Shown here: piece by piece, positions 17,632 through 26,717 of the stretch
How positions within the stretch are numbered: position 1 is the stretch's first letter
Layout: the number at the start of each line of letters is the position of its first letter
DNA from: UBA4416 sp963422675
GTDB lineage: Bacteria > Bacteroidota > Bacteroidia > B-17B0 > Aurantibacillaceae
Assembly: GCA_963422675.2 (NCBI GenBank)
Contig: CAXVYS010000025.1
Location: 1 to 64,000 of the forward strand
Reading direction: 5' to 3'
Length of the DNA stretch: 64,000 nt
Translations under genes and position numbers: made by a program
Notes under the pieces: generated by a model
The model's database searches: none
What the model was told of the DNA's origin: nothing
The model's input: only the letters and a program-made list of their open reading frames with translations

Positions 17632-18666
17632 ATGAAAACATACATTACTCTTCTCTTTGCCGGAATTTTATTAAGCTCCTGTGTTAAAGATAAGCCACAG
17701 AAGCCTGCTAACTCTGCATTTGAAATCAATGCAGAGAGGAGAGTATTGATTATTAACGAAGGGAATTACGGATGGGGAAATGCTGGCATTTCCCTGTTCG
17801 ATCCTTCTTCTAATAATGTAATAGAAGATTATTACCAACAACAAAATAACAATGCTGTTTTAGGGGATGTTTGCCAGAGTGTTACGAAATACAATAATAT
17901 GTATTACATCGTTATGAATAACTCTCATCAAATCATTACAGCCAATTCATATGACCTTACAAAAACAGCTACTATTACAGGCTTTAACGCTCCTCGTTAT
18001 TTTCTTCCGGTTACTTACAGTAAAGCTTATGTGAGTGATATTTATGCAAATTCTATCCAGGTACTGGATCTGAATTCTAATACCATTACAAAATCCATTC
18101 CTTGTAATGGCTGGACAGAGGAAATGACTTTGATCTACAATAAAGCGTTTGTAACGAATATGAAATCAACTTACTGCTATGTGATTAATACCATAACCGA
18201 TGCCATCATTGACAGCATCGCTGTTGGAAAAGGAGGCTCCGGTATTTTAGTGGATAAAAATTCCAAAGTATGGATACTAACCGGCGGCGATAGTAATACG
18301 GGTGAAACCGGAAAACTGATTCGTATTGATCCTGTAACGCAACAAGCGGAGCTTACTTTAAATTTTAATATTACAGATAATCCAAATAAATTGTGCATTA
18401 ATAAAACACGTGACACCTTGTATTATTTGAATAAAGGAATTTACCAGTTCCCTATCATTCAAAATCAATTGCCTTCCTCTCCCCTGGTAAATCAGGGATC
18501 TAAAATCTATTATGGTTTGGGAATCAATCCTAAAGATTATACCATTTATACAAGCGATGCCATTGATTATATTCAAAAATCCAAAATTGAAGTGTATACG
18601 GTTCATGGGGTATTAAAGACCGCTTTTACGGCCGGTATTATTTCAAACGGGTTTGTTTTTGAATAA
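17632..18666 (+). CDS. BtuG-like surface beta-propeller lipoprotein
   Basis: A 344-residue protein with a lipobox ('LLFAGILLSSCVKD', Cys at about 17). The mature part is a YncE/DUF5074-type beta-propeller: repeated four-stranded blades such as 'RRVLIINEGNYGWGNAGISLFD', 'SVTKYNNMYYIVMNNSHQIIT' and 'KAYVSDIYANSIQVLDLNSN'. In gut Bacteroides, BtuG proteins of this type cap BtuB and capture B12 with very high affinity. The position third in a riboswitch-led operon supports the same role. I chose the ATG at 17632; a TTG six codons upstream keeps the frame open but adds no useful sequence. No terminator was seen after it. Confidence 0.82.
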   Translation: MKTYITLLFAGILLSSCVKDKPQKPANSAFEINAERRVLIINEGNYGWGNAGISLFDPSSNNVIEDYYQQQNNNAVLGDVCQSVTKYNNMYYIVMNNSHQIITANSYDLTKTATITGFNAPRYFLPVTYSKAYVSDIYANSIQVLDLNSNTITKSIPCNGWTEEMTLIYNKAFVTNMKSTYCYVINTITDAIIDSIAVGKGGSGILVDKNSKVWILTGGDSNTGETGKLIRIDPVTQQAELTLNFNITDNPNKLCINKTRDTLYYLNKGIYQFPIIQNQLPSSPLVNQGSKIYYGLGINPKDYTIYTSDAIDYIQKSKIEVYTVHGVLKTAFTAGIISNGFVFE

Positions 18667-18768
18667 GAGTCCTTCCATTTTCTTTTGTCCCAGGTTATTC
18701 AACCCACAAATTGCGAATAAATGTATTCCTTAAATGAATTTATTTAACTTTACGAAAAATAAGTTGTT

Positions 18769-19233
18769 ATGGATAAAATAGATGCGAAAATTTTAAATAT
18801 TCTACAAAAAGATTCAACGGTTTCGGTTAAAGACATTGCTAAAAAAGTAGGCTTATCCTATACTCCAACCTATGAACGCATCAGACAGCTGGAAGAATCG
18901 GGTGTTATAAAAAACAGGGCAACTATTTTAGATCCGAATAAAATTGGTATTAAATTATTTGTGTATTGCAACATCACCTTAAAAGAACAATCTAAAAAAT
19001 GCTTGCTCGATTTTGAAAAATCGGTGATAAAGATTCCTGAAATTATGGAAGTGATAAGCCTTTCGGGCATTTACGACTATATGTTGAAAATAGCCACAAA
19101 AGATATTGAAGCGTATAACAATTTTGTGATGAATAAACTTGCCAATATCCCTAATATTGGTCAATACCACAGTAACATCGTCATGAGTATTGTGAAAGAT
19201 GAAACTGCTTTTTATATTGAGGAGGGAGAATAA
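18769..19233 (+). CDS. Lrp/AsnC family transcriptional regulator
   Basis: A 154-residue protein with the Lrp/AsnC layout. The N-terminal winged helix 'MDKIDAKILNILQKDSTVSVKDIAKKVGLSYTPTYERIRQLEESGVIKN' spans about residues 1-50, and a RAM/AsnC effector domain ('VMEVISLSGIYDYMLKIATKDIEAYNNFV') follows. Proteins of this family sense amino acids. It is convergent with the arginine operon and its stop codon abuts the argH stop with no gap. That position makes a link with arginine or another amino acid plausible, but the target is an inference. Read-through transcripts across the shared ends are likely because no terminator is visible. Confidence 0.9.
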   Translation: MDKIDAKILNILQKDSTVSVKDIAKKVGLSYTPTYERIRQLEESGVIKNRATILDPNKIGIKLFVYCNITLKEQSKKCLLDFEKSVIKIPEIMEVISLSGIYDYMLKIATKDIEAYNNFVMNKLANIPNIGQYHSNIVMSIVKDETAFYIEEGE

Positions 19234-20550
19234 TTAAAGTTCAGGATTGATTTCTTTATATTTTTTATAAAAAGAACTCTTGATCTGATCGTTGCACAAA
19301 TTACCTAAACTACCTTCGTGTATATGATTTAGTGCGGCATCTGGAACAAACGTATGGTGTTCAATTTGTTCTGCTACTATTTTATAAGCATCTCTGAACG
19401 GAACTCCTTCAAGTACCAAATTATTTACTTTTTCTACCGTAAAAAGATTCCGGTATTTTTCATCTGATAACAACCCCTTTTTTACAATACTGCTTTCAAG
19501 CATTATTCTCATCAGTTCCATACAGCTATTAAGTTCCATCAATGCCGGAAATAAACATTCTTTGGTTAGCTGTAAATCACGGTGATAGCCCGATGGAAGG
19601 TTATTAATCAATAATGTGAGTTCATTAGGCAGAGCCTGAATCCTGTTGCATTTGGCTCTTATCAGTTCAAAAACATCGGGATTTTTTTTGTGTGGCATAA
19701 TGCTACTCCCCGTTGTGAGCTCTGCAGGAAAAGTAATAAAATCAAAATTCTGGTTCATGTATAAACATACATCCATTGAAAATTTTGACAAGGTTGCCGC
19801 CACAGAAGCTAAGGCCATAGAAGTTATTTTTTCTACTTTACCTCTTGTCATTTGAGCATATACTACATTATAGTTCATGCTCTCAAAACCCAATAATTCT
19901 GTTGTTTGTTGTCTGTTTAAAGGAAAAGAAGAACCATAACCCGCCCCCGAACCAAGTGGATTCTTATTTGCCACGTGGTATGCGGCAATCAGCAACTCCA
20001 TATCATCACTCAAACTTTCTGCATAAGCTCCAAACCACAAGCCGAAAGAAGAGGGCATTGCCAGTTGCATATGCGTATAACCGGGCATTAGTATATCCTT
20101 ATGCTTTTCACTCAAATCAATAAACTGATCGAATAAGTGTTTTATGTGCTGCGAACTCTTTTTTAGTTCCTGTTTAATAAAGAGTTTTATATCCAGCAAT
20201 GACTGATCGTTACGTGACCTGCCACAATGAATTTTTTTTCCGGTATCACCTTTACTTCTGGTTAACAATAATTCAATTTGAGAATGGACATCTTCCACAC
20301 TTTCCTCAATCACAAATGTTCCTTCCTTAATGGATACCATTATTTCAGTTAAGCCATCCTGTAACTGAATGAGTTCTTCAGCCGTTAATAACCCAATGGA
20401 CTGTAACATGGTTGCATGTGCCAAAGAGCCCTGCACGTCAAACTCAGCAAGATATAAATCCCAGTGCTTGTCGTTACCAACTGTAAATTCTTCTATTTTT
20501 TTTTGAATAGTTGATCCCGGGTTTTCTGTATTTTTTTGCCAGAGTTTCAT
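19234..20550 (-). CDS. argH: Argininosuccinate lyase
   Basis: A 438-residue cytoplasmic enzyme, the last step of arginine synthesis (argininosuccinate to arginine and fumarate). Visible motifs: 'VEDVHSQIELLLTRSKGDTGKKIHCGRSRNDQ' (conserved HSxxE and SRND), 'MPGYTHMQLAMPSSFGLW' and the family signature 'GSSIMPHKKNPDVFELIRAK', which holds the catalytic serine loop. It overlaps argE by four bases and ends the eight-gene operon. The stop is adjacent to the stop of the Lrp gene on the other strand. Confidence 0.95.
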   Translation of the reverse strand: MKLWQKNTENPGSTIQKKIEEFTVGNDKHWDLYLAEFDVQGSLAHATMLQSIGLLTAEELIQLQDGLTEIMVSIKEGTFVIEESVEDVHSQIELLLTRSKGDTGKKIHCGRSRNDQSLLDIKLFIKQELKKSSQHIKHLFDQFIDLSEKHKDILMPGYTHMQLAMPSSFGLWFGAYAESLSDDMELLIAAYHVANKNPLGSGAGYGSSFPLNRQQTTELLGFESMNYNVVYAQMTRGKVEKITSMALASVAATLSKFSMDVCLYMNQNFDFITFPAELTTGSSIMPHKKNPDVFELIRAKCNRIQALPNELTLLINNLPSGYHRDLQLTKECLFPALMELNSCMELMRIMLESSIVKKGLLSDEKYRNLFTVEKVNNLVLEGVPFRDAYKIVAEQIEHHTFVPDAALNHIHEGSLGNLCNDQIKSSFYKKYKEINPEL

Positions 20551-21611
20551 AATAGTGTATTAAAGGTGTTTAATAATTGAATGTATATTTTAATCCCCTC
20601 TTCTATTTCATTGATAAAAATAAATTCATCGGCAGTATGTGAACGAGCCGAATCTCCCGGCCCCATTTTAAAGGTGGAAAAATTCATTAATGCCTGATCG
20701 GAAGTAGTGGGAGAACCGTAGAGTGCTCTTTTTAAACTAACCCCTGCACGCACCATAGGATGCTCCTTATTGACGAAAGAAGGGTTTAATCTCACGGAAC
20801 GAGCCTCTATACTACAGGAAATATGTTCTTTAATAATTTCCAACACTTCCTGATTTGAATATTGATCTGTTGTGCGGATGTCTACTGTAAATTTACAGGT
20901 ATCAGGTACAATGTTATGTTGCAAACCTGCGTGGATCATGCTTACTGTCATTTTCACAGGACCCAGCACTTCCGATATTTTAGGGAACTTAAATGTCCTG
21001 AACCACTCCAGATCTTTCAGTGATTTATAAATAGCATTTTCTCCTTCTTCTCTTGCCGCATGTCCTGAAACCCCGTTGGTCATACATTCTATCACAAGTA
21101 ATCCTTTCTCAGCAACTGCAATTTCCATTTTTGTAGGTTCTCCTACGATTCCAAAATAAAGCTCTCCGAGTTCCGGAATCAATAATTCAACGCCATTCTT
21201 TCCTGAAATTTCTTCTTCTGCAGTTGCCGCATAAATTAAATTAAATTTCAGATCTGTTTTATCGTAAAAATATAAGAAACAACTTAATAAGGATACTAAA
21301 GCTCCACCGGCATCATTACTTCCCAAGCCAAATAACTTCCCCTCTTCAACAGAAGGCTCAAAAGGATTTCTTGTATACCGGGAATTAGGCTTCACCGTAT
21401 CGTGATGCGAATTAAGCAACACCGTTGGTTTTGCTGCGTCATAATATTTGTTTTTTGCCCATACATTATTTAAAAGCCTGTTGGTAACAACGTTTTTATT
21501 TTTCAAAAACAGATCAATTGTATCTGCCGTTTTATCTTCTGTTTTACTGTAAGATTCAATGGTGATCAATTGTTTTAATAATGTAATTGCTTCTTCTGTT
21601 ATACCTTTCAT
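20547..21611 (-). CDS. argE: N-acetyl(succinyl)-ornithine/citrulline deacylase (M20)
   Basis: A 354-residue M20-family metallopeptidase. Zinc-site patterns are 'VLLNSHHDTVKP', 'GLGSNDAGGALVS' and 'AATAEEEISGKNG'; 'GEPTKMEIAVAEKGLLVI' and 'GHAAREEGENAI' are conserved in ArgE/DapE enzymes. In this pathway it probably removes the acyl group from N-acylcitrulline after the ArgF' step, giving citrulline for argG. I start it at the ATG at 21609-21611 ('MKGITEEAITLL'); an open frame extends 21 codons further but only through the end of argB. The start overlaps the argB stop by four bases, typical of translational coupling. Confidence 0.92.
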   Translation of the reverse strand: MKGITEEAITLLKQLITIESYSKTEDKTADTIDLFLKNKNVVTNRLLNNVWAKNKYYDAAKPTVLLNSHHDTVKPNSRYTRNPFEPSVEEGKLFGLGSNDAGGALVSLLSCFLYFYDKTDLKFNLIYAATAEEEISGKNGVELLIPELGELYFGIVGEPTKMEIAVAEKGLLVIECMTNGVSGHAAREEGENAIYKSLKDLEWFRTFKFPKISEVLGPVKMTVSMIHAGLQHNIVPDTCKFTVDIRTTDQYSNQEVLEIIKEHISCSIEARSVRLNPSFVNKEHPMVRAGVSLKRALYGSPTTSDQALMNFSTFKMGPGDSARSHTADEFIFINEIEEGIKIYIQLLNTFNTLL

Positions 21612-22399
21612 AGTGCTGTAATTTGCGTGCCTTTTAATTGTGTTGTAATACCGGAAATATGTTTTGCATGACAAACCGCTACATGAGTGACACCCTTTTC
21701 AAGAGCGTCAAAAGCATTGTCCAGCTTAGGAATCATGCCTTTTGAAATAATACCTTCTGATCTCAATTTAAAATAGTGTGCTTTATTTAAAGAGGGAAAA
21801 TAAGATTCCTCATCTTCAACATTGGCCAATACGCCCGTTTTTTCGAAGCAGCAGGCCAATACTACTTCAAAAGAAGCAGATAAGGCTATCGCAATTTTCG
21901 CTGCCATGGTATCTGCATTGGTATTTAATAAATTGCCTTTACCATCATGCGTGATCGGGCTAATTACCGGTATGATACCGTTACTTATCAAGTTGACGAA
22001 CTGCTTTACATCAACCCCGTCCTCTGCTATATCTCCTACATAACCGTAATCAATTCCGGCAGACTCTCTTTTTTTACTCTTTATTAAATTACCGTCTGCA
22101 CCACAAAAGCCCATAGCATTACATTGCAGGGATTGTAAAGAGGCTACGATATTTTTATTGATTAATCCTGCATATACCATTACCGTTACATTCAGTGTTT
22201 CGGCATCCGTTACTCTTCTGCCTTCAATGATCTGTTGTTTGATGTTAAGTTCATTACAAAGGCCGGTCGCCAGTTTCCCGCCACCATGTATGATTATCTT
22301 AGGAGCTTTGATTGCAGAAAAATCGCTCAGAAATTTTTGAAACTGTTTCTTATCATCAATTATATTTCCACCGATCTTTATCACATATAACTTTTCCAT
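21608..22399 (-). CDS. argB: N-acetyl(succinyl)glutamate kinase
   Basis: A 263-residue amino-acid kinase that phosphorylates N-acylglutamate. The glycine-rich start 'YVIKIGGNIIDD', 'IIHGGGKLATGLC', and 'NADTMAAKIAIALSASFEVVLACCFEKTGVL' mark the phosphate, substrate and ATP sites. 'GMIPKLDNAFDALEKGVTHVAVCHA' is the conserved C-terminal motif. No extended N-terminal helix is present, so it looks like the type not strongly arginine-inhibited, though this is only inferred. The gene lies three bases after argF' and overlaps argE. Confidence 0.93.
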   Translation of the reverse strand: MEKLYVIKIGGNIIDDKKQFQKFLSDFSAIKAPKIIIHGGGKLATGLCNELNIKQQIIEGRRVTDAETLNVTVMVYAGLINKNIVASLQSLQCNAMGFCGADGNLIKSKKRESAGIDYGYVGDIAEDGVDVKQFVNLISNGIIPVISPITHDGKGNLLNTNADTMAAKIAIALSASFEVVLACCFEKTGVLANVEDEESYFPSLNKAHYFKLRSEGIISKGMIPKLDNAFDALEKGVTHVAVCHAKHISGITTQLKGTQITAL

Positions 22400-22402
22400 T
22401 TC

Positions 22403-23353
22403 TTAAACTTTATTTTCGAGCATTTGCTTTATAACGGTTTGCGCAGCATAGATCCTGTTTTCTGCCTGCGCTGCTATCAAAGATTGCGATCCGTCGAGTA
22501 ATTCATCCAATACTTCCAAATTTCTCCTTACAGGTAAACAATGCATTATGTTTGCATGATTCGTGACCTGCATTTTTTTACTATTCAATAACCAATCTTC
22601 TTTTATAGCTAACATTTTACCATACTCATGGTAAGCCGACCAGTTCTTTATGTAAACAAAATCGGCTCCTTGAATTGCCTTTTGCTGATCATGTTCAATT
22701 ACAGCGCCTCTTGTGTAATCCTCACAGAGTTCGTAGCCTTCGGGATGTGTAATCGTAAGGTCATAATTACATTTCAACACCCATTCGGAAAAAGAATTTG
22801 CTACCACCTGTGGAAGTGGCTTAATGTGTGGAGCCCAGGAAAGTACAATTTTGGGTTTTTCATTTTTCTGAAATTCTTTAATGGTCATGATATCCGCCAG
22901 GCTCTGCAAAGGATGTAATGTTGCAGACTCCATGCTTATGACAGGCACTTTACTATATTTTATAAATTGCAGAAGTACTTTTTCGCTATAATCTTCTTTC
23001 CTGTTTACCAAAGAAGGAAAACACCTTACAGCAATCATATCACAATACAATCCCATTACTGAAGCAGCATCCTTAATGTGTTCTACGGTATTACCATTCA
23101 TTACTGTTCCATCTTCGTGTTCCAGGGCCCAGCCTTCTGAACCTATATTCATAACGATTACATTCATCCCTAAATTAATGGCAGCTCTTTGTGTACTTAA
23201 ACGCGTCCGCAAACTGGAATTAAAAAAAATCAATCCTAAAACTTTATTTTTCCCTAATGTTGGATGCGTGTAAGGGTCTTTTTTGAGAGCTAAGGCATTC
23301 TCTACCAAAGCGGCAGGATCAGACAAATCATGCACTGTTGTAAAATATTTCAT
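22403..23353 (-). CDS. argF': N-acylornithine carbamoyltransferase (ArgF')
   Basis: A 316-residue carbamoyltransferase. The carbamoyl-phosphate loop reads 'FFNSSLRTRLSTQRAA' (SLRTR instead of the STRTR of ordinary ornithine transcarbamylase), and 'HPLQSLADIMTIKEF' and 'MHCLPVRRN' complete the site. SLRTR and the short length point to the Bacteroidota/Xanthomonas type that uses N-acetyl- or N-succinylornithine. The 80s loop reads 'VMNGNTVEHIKDAAS'; as I recall, the residue before the conserved EH decides acetyl versus succinyl (Glu or Pro), and here it is Val. That call needs an alignment. It sits between argD (57-base gap) and argB. Confidence 0.9.
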   Translation of the reverse strand: MKYFTTVHDLSDPAALVENALALKKDPYTHPTLGKNKVLGLIFFNSSLRTRLSTQRAAINLGMNVIVMNIGSEGWALEHEDGTVMNGNTVEHIKDAASVMGLYCDMIAVRCFPSLVNRKEDYSEKVLLQFIKYSKVPVISMESATLHPLQSLADIMTIKEFQKNEKPKIVLSWAPHIKPLPQVVANSFSEWVLKCNYDLTITHPEGYELCEDYTRGAVIEHDQQKAIQGADFVYIKNWSAYHEYGKMLAIKEDWLLNSKKMQVTNHANIMHCLPVRRNLEVLDELLDGSQSLIAAQAENRIYAAQTVIKQMLENKV

Positions 23354-23410
23354 CTGTAATTAACTTATTCTTTTTCGATTGTGTAGGTTATTCTGTTCAT
23401 TATAATGATA

Positions 23411-24538
23411 TCATCCGTTTAAAGATTCGTTCAAGGCAGTGATAAATACATCGATCTCTGCTTTTGAAACGGCCAGTGAAGGCAGAATACGAATGGTATT
23501 TTTCTGAGATGCCGAGCCCGTAAAAATATGATGTTTAAATAGCAATTCTTTGCGGATGTCTGCACAAGGCTGGTGCAGCTCTATTCCTGTCATTAAACCT
23601 TGCGTTCTTACTTCTTTTATCCGGGGAATTTTTTGAAGATGAGCCCTTAAATAGTTACCCATTTGTTGGGCATTTAAAATCAGCTGTTCTTTTTCAATTA
23701 CGTCCAACACCGCAATGGCAGCAGCACAGGCTAAATAATTTCCTCCAAACGTTGTTCCCAACATTTCTTTTTTGGCTTTAATGTCAGGACTAATTAATAC
23801 ACCGCCCACCGGGAAACCATTTCCCATTCCTTTGGCGATGGTAATGATATCAGGCTTTATACCTGCAAACTGATGTGCGAAAAATTTTCCCGATCTGCCA
23901 TACCCCGATTGTACTTCATCTAAAATTAATACAGCTCCTTTCTCCTGACATTTTTTTTGAATACTCTTTAAAAAAAATTCGGTTGGAATATTTACCCCAC
24001 CTACTCCCTGAATCCCCTCAATAATAACCGCACAGGTTGTATCATCGATGTGTTTTTCAAATTGTTCAACATCGTTAAACGGCAGAAAGCAGATATGCTC
24101 ATTTTCATTGACAGGTGCAACAATAGAAGGATTATCCGTAGCTGAAACCGCTAAAGATGTACGCCCATGAAACGATGCATTAAATGCTATTATTTTTTTT
24201 CGTCCGTTATGAAAGGACGCTAATTTAAATGCATTTTCATTGGCTTCGGCACCGGAGTTGCAAAGAAATAAGGCATAATCATCGTAGCCTGAGATCCTTC
24301 CAAGTTTCTCTGCCAGTTCTTCCTGCAAATTTATTTTTACAGAATTTGAATAAAAGCCAATATATTGCAGTTGCTTCGTAATAGCATCTACATAATGTGG
24401 GTGGCTGTGCCCGATAGAAATAACGGCATGTCCACCATACAGATCCAGATAGGTATCTCCTTTAGTATCCCATAATACAGAACCTAAAGCTTTTTTGATT
24501 TCAATATCAAAAATGGAATAAACGTCGAATGGTTTCAT
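23411..24538 (-). CDS. argD: N-acyl-ornithine aminotransferase
   Basis: A 375-residue PLP enzyme of the class III aminotransferases. It converts N-acylglutamate semialdehyde to N-acylornithine. 'LFLCNSGAEANENAFKLA' is the PLP phosphate loop, 'AVIIEGIQGVGGV' and 'LILDEVQSGYGRSGKFFAHQ' hold the ring-contacting Asp, and 'DIITIAKGMGNGFPVGG' has the Schiff-base lysine. It is somewhat shorter than the 400-residue norm, mainly at the N terminus, as is usual for Bacteroidota ArgD. It follows argC by three bases. Ordinary ornithine aminotransferase is a weaker alternative given the operon. Confidence 0.94.
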   Translation of the reverse strand: MKPFDVYSIFDIEIKKALGSVLWDTKGDTYLDLYGGHAVISIGHSHPHYVDAITKQLQYIGFYSNSVKINLQEELAEKLGRISGYDDYALFLCNSGAEANENAFKLASFHNGRKKIIAFNASFHGRTSLAVSATDNPSIVAPVNENEHICFLPFNDVEQFEKHIDDTTCAVIIEGIQGVGGVNIPTEFFLKSIQKKCQEKGAVLILDEVQSGYGRSGKFFAHQFAGIKPDIITIAKGMGNGFPVGGVLISPDIKAKKEMLGTTFGGNYLACAAAIAVLDVIEKEQLILNAQQMGNYLRAHLQKIPRIKEVRTQGLMTGIELHQPCADIRKELLFKHHIFTGSASQKNTIRILPSLAVSKAEIDVFITALNESLNG

Positions 24539-24541
24539 ATT

Positions 24542-25516
24542 TTAAAATGCAGAGGCTTTAAGTTTTAATCCGGTTGTTTCATCGAGACCGAAGAGGAGAT
24601 TCATATTCTGAACTGCTTGCCCGGATGCTCCTTTTAGTAAATTATCAATTACGCTTACGATCATTAGTTCATCCTTATGTTTTTCTAAATACAACATGCA
24701 TTTGTTTGTGTTAACGACCTGTTTCAGATCAATGTTTACTGTACTTATGTGAACGAAGGGATGGCTTTTATAATAATCATGAAACAAGTCATATAAAGAA
24801 TTTATCTCTACAGTTGTTTTTAAAGTGACACATGTCAGGATTCCCCTTGTAAATGCTCCTCTCTGAGGGATCATCCACGTTTCAAAATTGAACCCCGGCT
24901 GTAATTGTTTTAAACTTTGACTGATCTCCTGTAAGTGTCGATGGGTAAACGCTTTATACACCGACAGATTATTTTGCCTGTTACTAAAATGAGATGTTTC
25001 CGTTAAAGCCTGTCCGGCCCCTGTTGAGCCGGTGGTACAGGAAATATGTACATCTGATTGGAGCAACTGCTGTTGAGCCAATGGCAATAAGGCCAATTGA
25101 ATAGATGTGGCAAAGCATCCGGGGTTAGCAATGTATGTTGCTTTACTTATCTGATCTCTGTTTAATTCAGGCAACCCATATATAAAAGAAGGATGTTCAC
25201 CGGACATTATTCTAAAATCCTGGCTCAGATCTATGATCTTTACATCACTCTCAAAAGAGGAGTCAGCCATAATTTTTTTTGCTTCCCCATGAGCAACACA
25301 TAAAAACACCACATCTACGTTGAAGTTTGTCGTATCAACAAATTTTATATCGGTATCCCCCAACAAATCTGTATGAACCTCAGAAACCAATGAGCCTGCA
25401 TGGCTCCTGCTATGAATAAATGTTAGGGTTACTCCGGGATGTAACATCAGCAATCGCATTAATTCTCCGCCTGTGTAACCAGCCCCACCAAAAATGCCAA
25501 CTCGTATTTTTTTCAT
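24542..25516 (-). CDS. argC: N-acyl-gamma-glutamyl-phosphate reductase
   Basis: A 324-residue NADPH enzyme, third step of the pathway. The Rossmann start 'RVGIFGGAGYTGGELMRLL' and the active site 'IANPGCFATSIQLALLPL' with catalytic Cys are textbook; 'STGSTGAGQAL' and 'GAFTRGILTCVTL' are also conserved. It overlaps argG by four bases (25513-25516) and precedes argD by three. Length fits the family, slightly short. Confidence 0.96.
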   Translation of the reverse strand: MKKIRVGIFGGAGYTGGELMRLLMLHPGVTLTFIHSRSHAGSLVSEVHTDLLGDTDIKFVDTTNFNVDVVFLCVAHGEAKKIMADSSFESDVKIIDLSQDFRIMSGEHPSFIYGLPELNRDQISKATYIANPGCFATSIQLALLPLAQQQLLQSDVHISCTTGSTGAGQALTETSHFSNRQNNLSVYKAFTHRHLQEISQSLKQLQPGFNFETWMIPQRGAFTRGILTCVTLKTTVEINSLYDLFHDYYKSHPFVHISTVNIDLKQVVNTNKCMLYLEKHKDELMIVSVIDNLLKGASGQAVQNMNLLFGLDETTGLKLKASAF

Positions 25517-26715
25517 GGCATATTTGAGTTATTAACCTGGTGGTAAATAGAGGTTTGATTGCCGAATATTTTTGTAAATCCTTTTACGTCATTACCCGTC
25601 CAGGAGGAATTCATTTCTCCATAGCTTCCAAATTTATCAGACATCAAATCATGAGTACTTTTAATTCCATTCAACACAAAACGATACGGCATTAAACTTA
25701 CATACACATCACCCGTTACCGTTAGTTGCGTATTTGTAAAAAAAGATTCAATATCTCTCATCACAGGATCGAGCATTTGCCCTTCATGTAGCCAATTGCC
25801 GTACCATGCCGCCAATTGATCTTTCCAATAAAGTTGCCATTTTGTAAGGACGTGCTTCTCTAACAAATGGTGTGCTTTAATAATAATCAAAGGTGCCGCC
25901 GCTTCAAAACCAACACGCCCTTTAATTCCTATAATAGTATCGCCTACATGAATGTCTCTTCCTATCCCATATGGTTGTGCCAGAGTTTGTAAATACTCAA
26001 TGGCATCCACCGGATTCTCAAAGGCTTTTCCATCAATACCGGTTAGCTCCCCTTTTATAAAAGACAGCGTTACCTGTTTCATTTCAGTTTCTGTGACCTG
26101 CGAAGGCCATGCCGTTTCGGGCAACTGTGTATGCGAAGTGAGTGTTTCTTTACCTCCCACCGAAGTTCCCCAAATTCCTTTATTAATGCTGTAGCTTGCT
26201 TTTATAAAATCGTAGGTAATGCCATGAGCTTTTAAAAAGGTGATTTCCTCTTCCCTGCTTAATTTTTCATCCCTGATAGGTGTTATAATTTCTGCTTCAG
26301 GCATTATATGCTGAAAGATCATATCGAAACGTACCTGATCGTTTCCTGCGCCTGTACTACCGTGTGCAATGCAGGCAATGTTTAATTCTTTAGCATACCG
26401 GGCAATAGTTATTGCCTGGATAACCCTTTCGGCACTCACACTTAAAGGATAGGTGGAATTTTTTAATACGTTTCCAAATATTAAATATTTAATGCAACTC
26501 TCATAATATTCTTTTCTAACGTCTATACATTTAAAGGACGTTACACCTGCATTCAGCGCTTTTTTCTCTAATGCTGTAATATCCTGTTCTGTAAAAGCTC
26601 CAGTATTAACAGTTATTGCATGCACTTCGTAGTTTTTTATTTTACTGAGGTAAACAGCGCAATAGGTTGTATCCAAACCTCCGCTATATGCCAGTATTAT
26701 TTTTGTAGGGTTCAT
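25513..26715 (-). CDS. argG: Argininosuccinate synthase
   Basis: A 400-residue enzyme that joins citrulline and aspartate using ATP. The N-terminal PP-loop 'KIILAYSGGLDTTYCAVYL', the 'ACIAHGSTGAGNDQVRFD' stretch and 'SYSINKGIWGTSVGG' are signature regions. It ends two bases before the adjacent gene boundary with the GNAT gene and overlaps argC by four. The N-terminal section diverges a little from the Proteobacterial form, as in other Bacteroidota. Identification is secure. Confidence 0.95.
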   Translation of the reverse strand: MNPTKIILAYSGGLDTTYCAVYLSKIKNYEVHAITVNTGAFTEQDITALEKKALNAGVTSFKCIDVRKEYYESCIKYLIFGNVLKNSTYPLSVSAERVIQAITIARYAKELNIACIAHGSTGAGNDQVRFDMIFQHIMPEAEIITPIRDEKLSREEEITFLKAHGITYDFIKASYSINKGIWGTSVGGKETLTSHTQLPETAWPSQVTETEMKQVTLSFIKGELTGIDGKAFENPVDAIEYLQTLAQPYGIGRDIHVGDTIIGIKGRVGFEAAAPLIIIKAHHLLEKHVLTKWQLYWKDQLAAWYGNWLHEGQMLDPVMRDIESFFTNTQLTVTGDVYVSLMPYRFVLNGIKSTHDLMSDKFGSYGEMNSSWTGNDVKGFTKIFGNQTSIYHQVNNSNMP

Positions 26716-26717
26716 GA

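Noticed and set aside
22158..22340. Plus-strand frames opposite the arginine genes
   Set aside because: All lie fully inside well-supported minus-strand genes.
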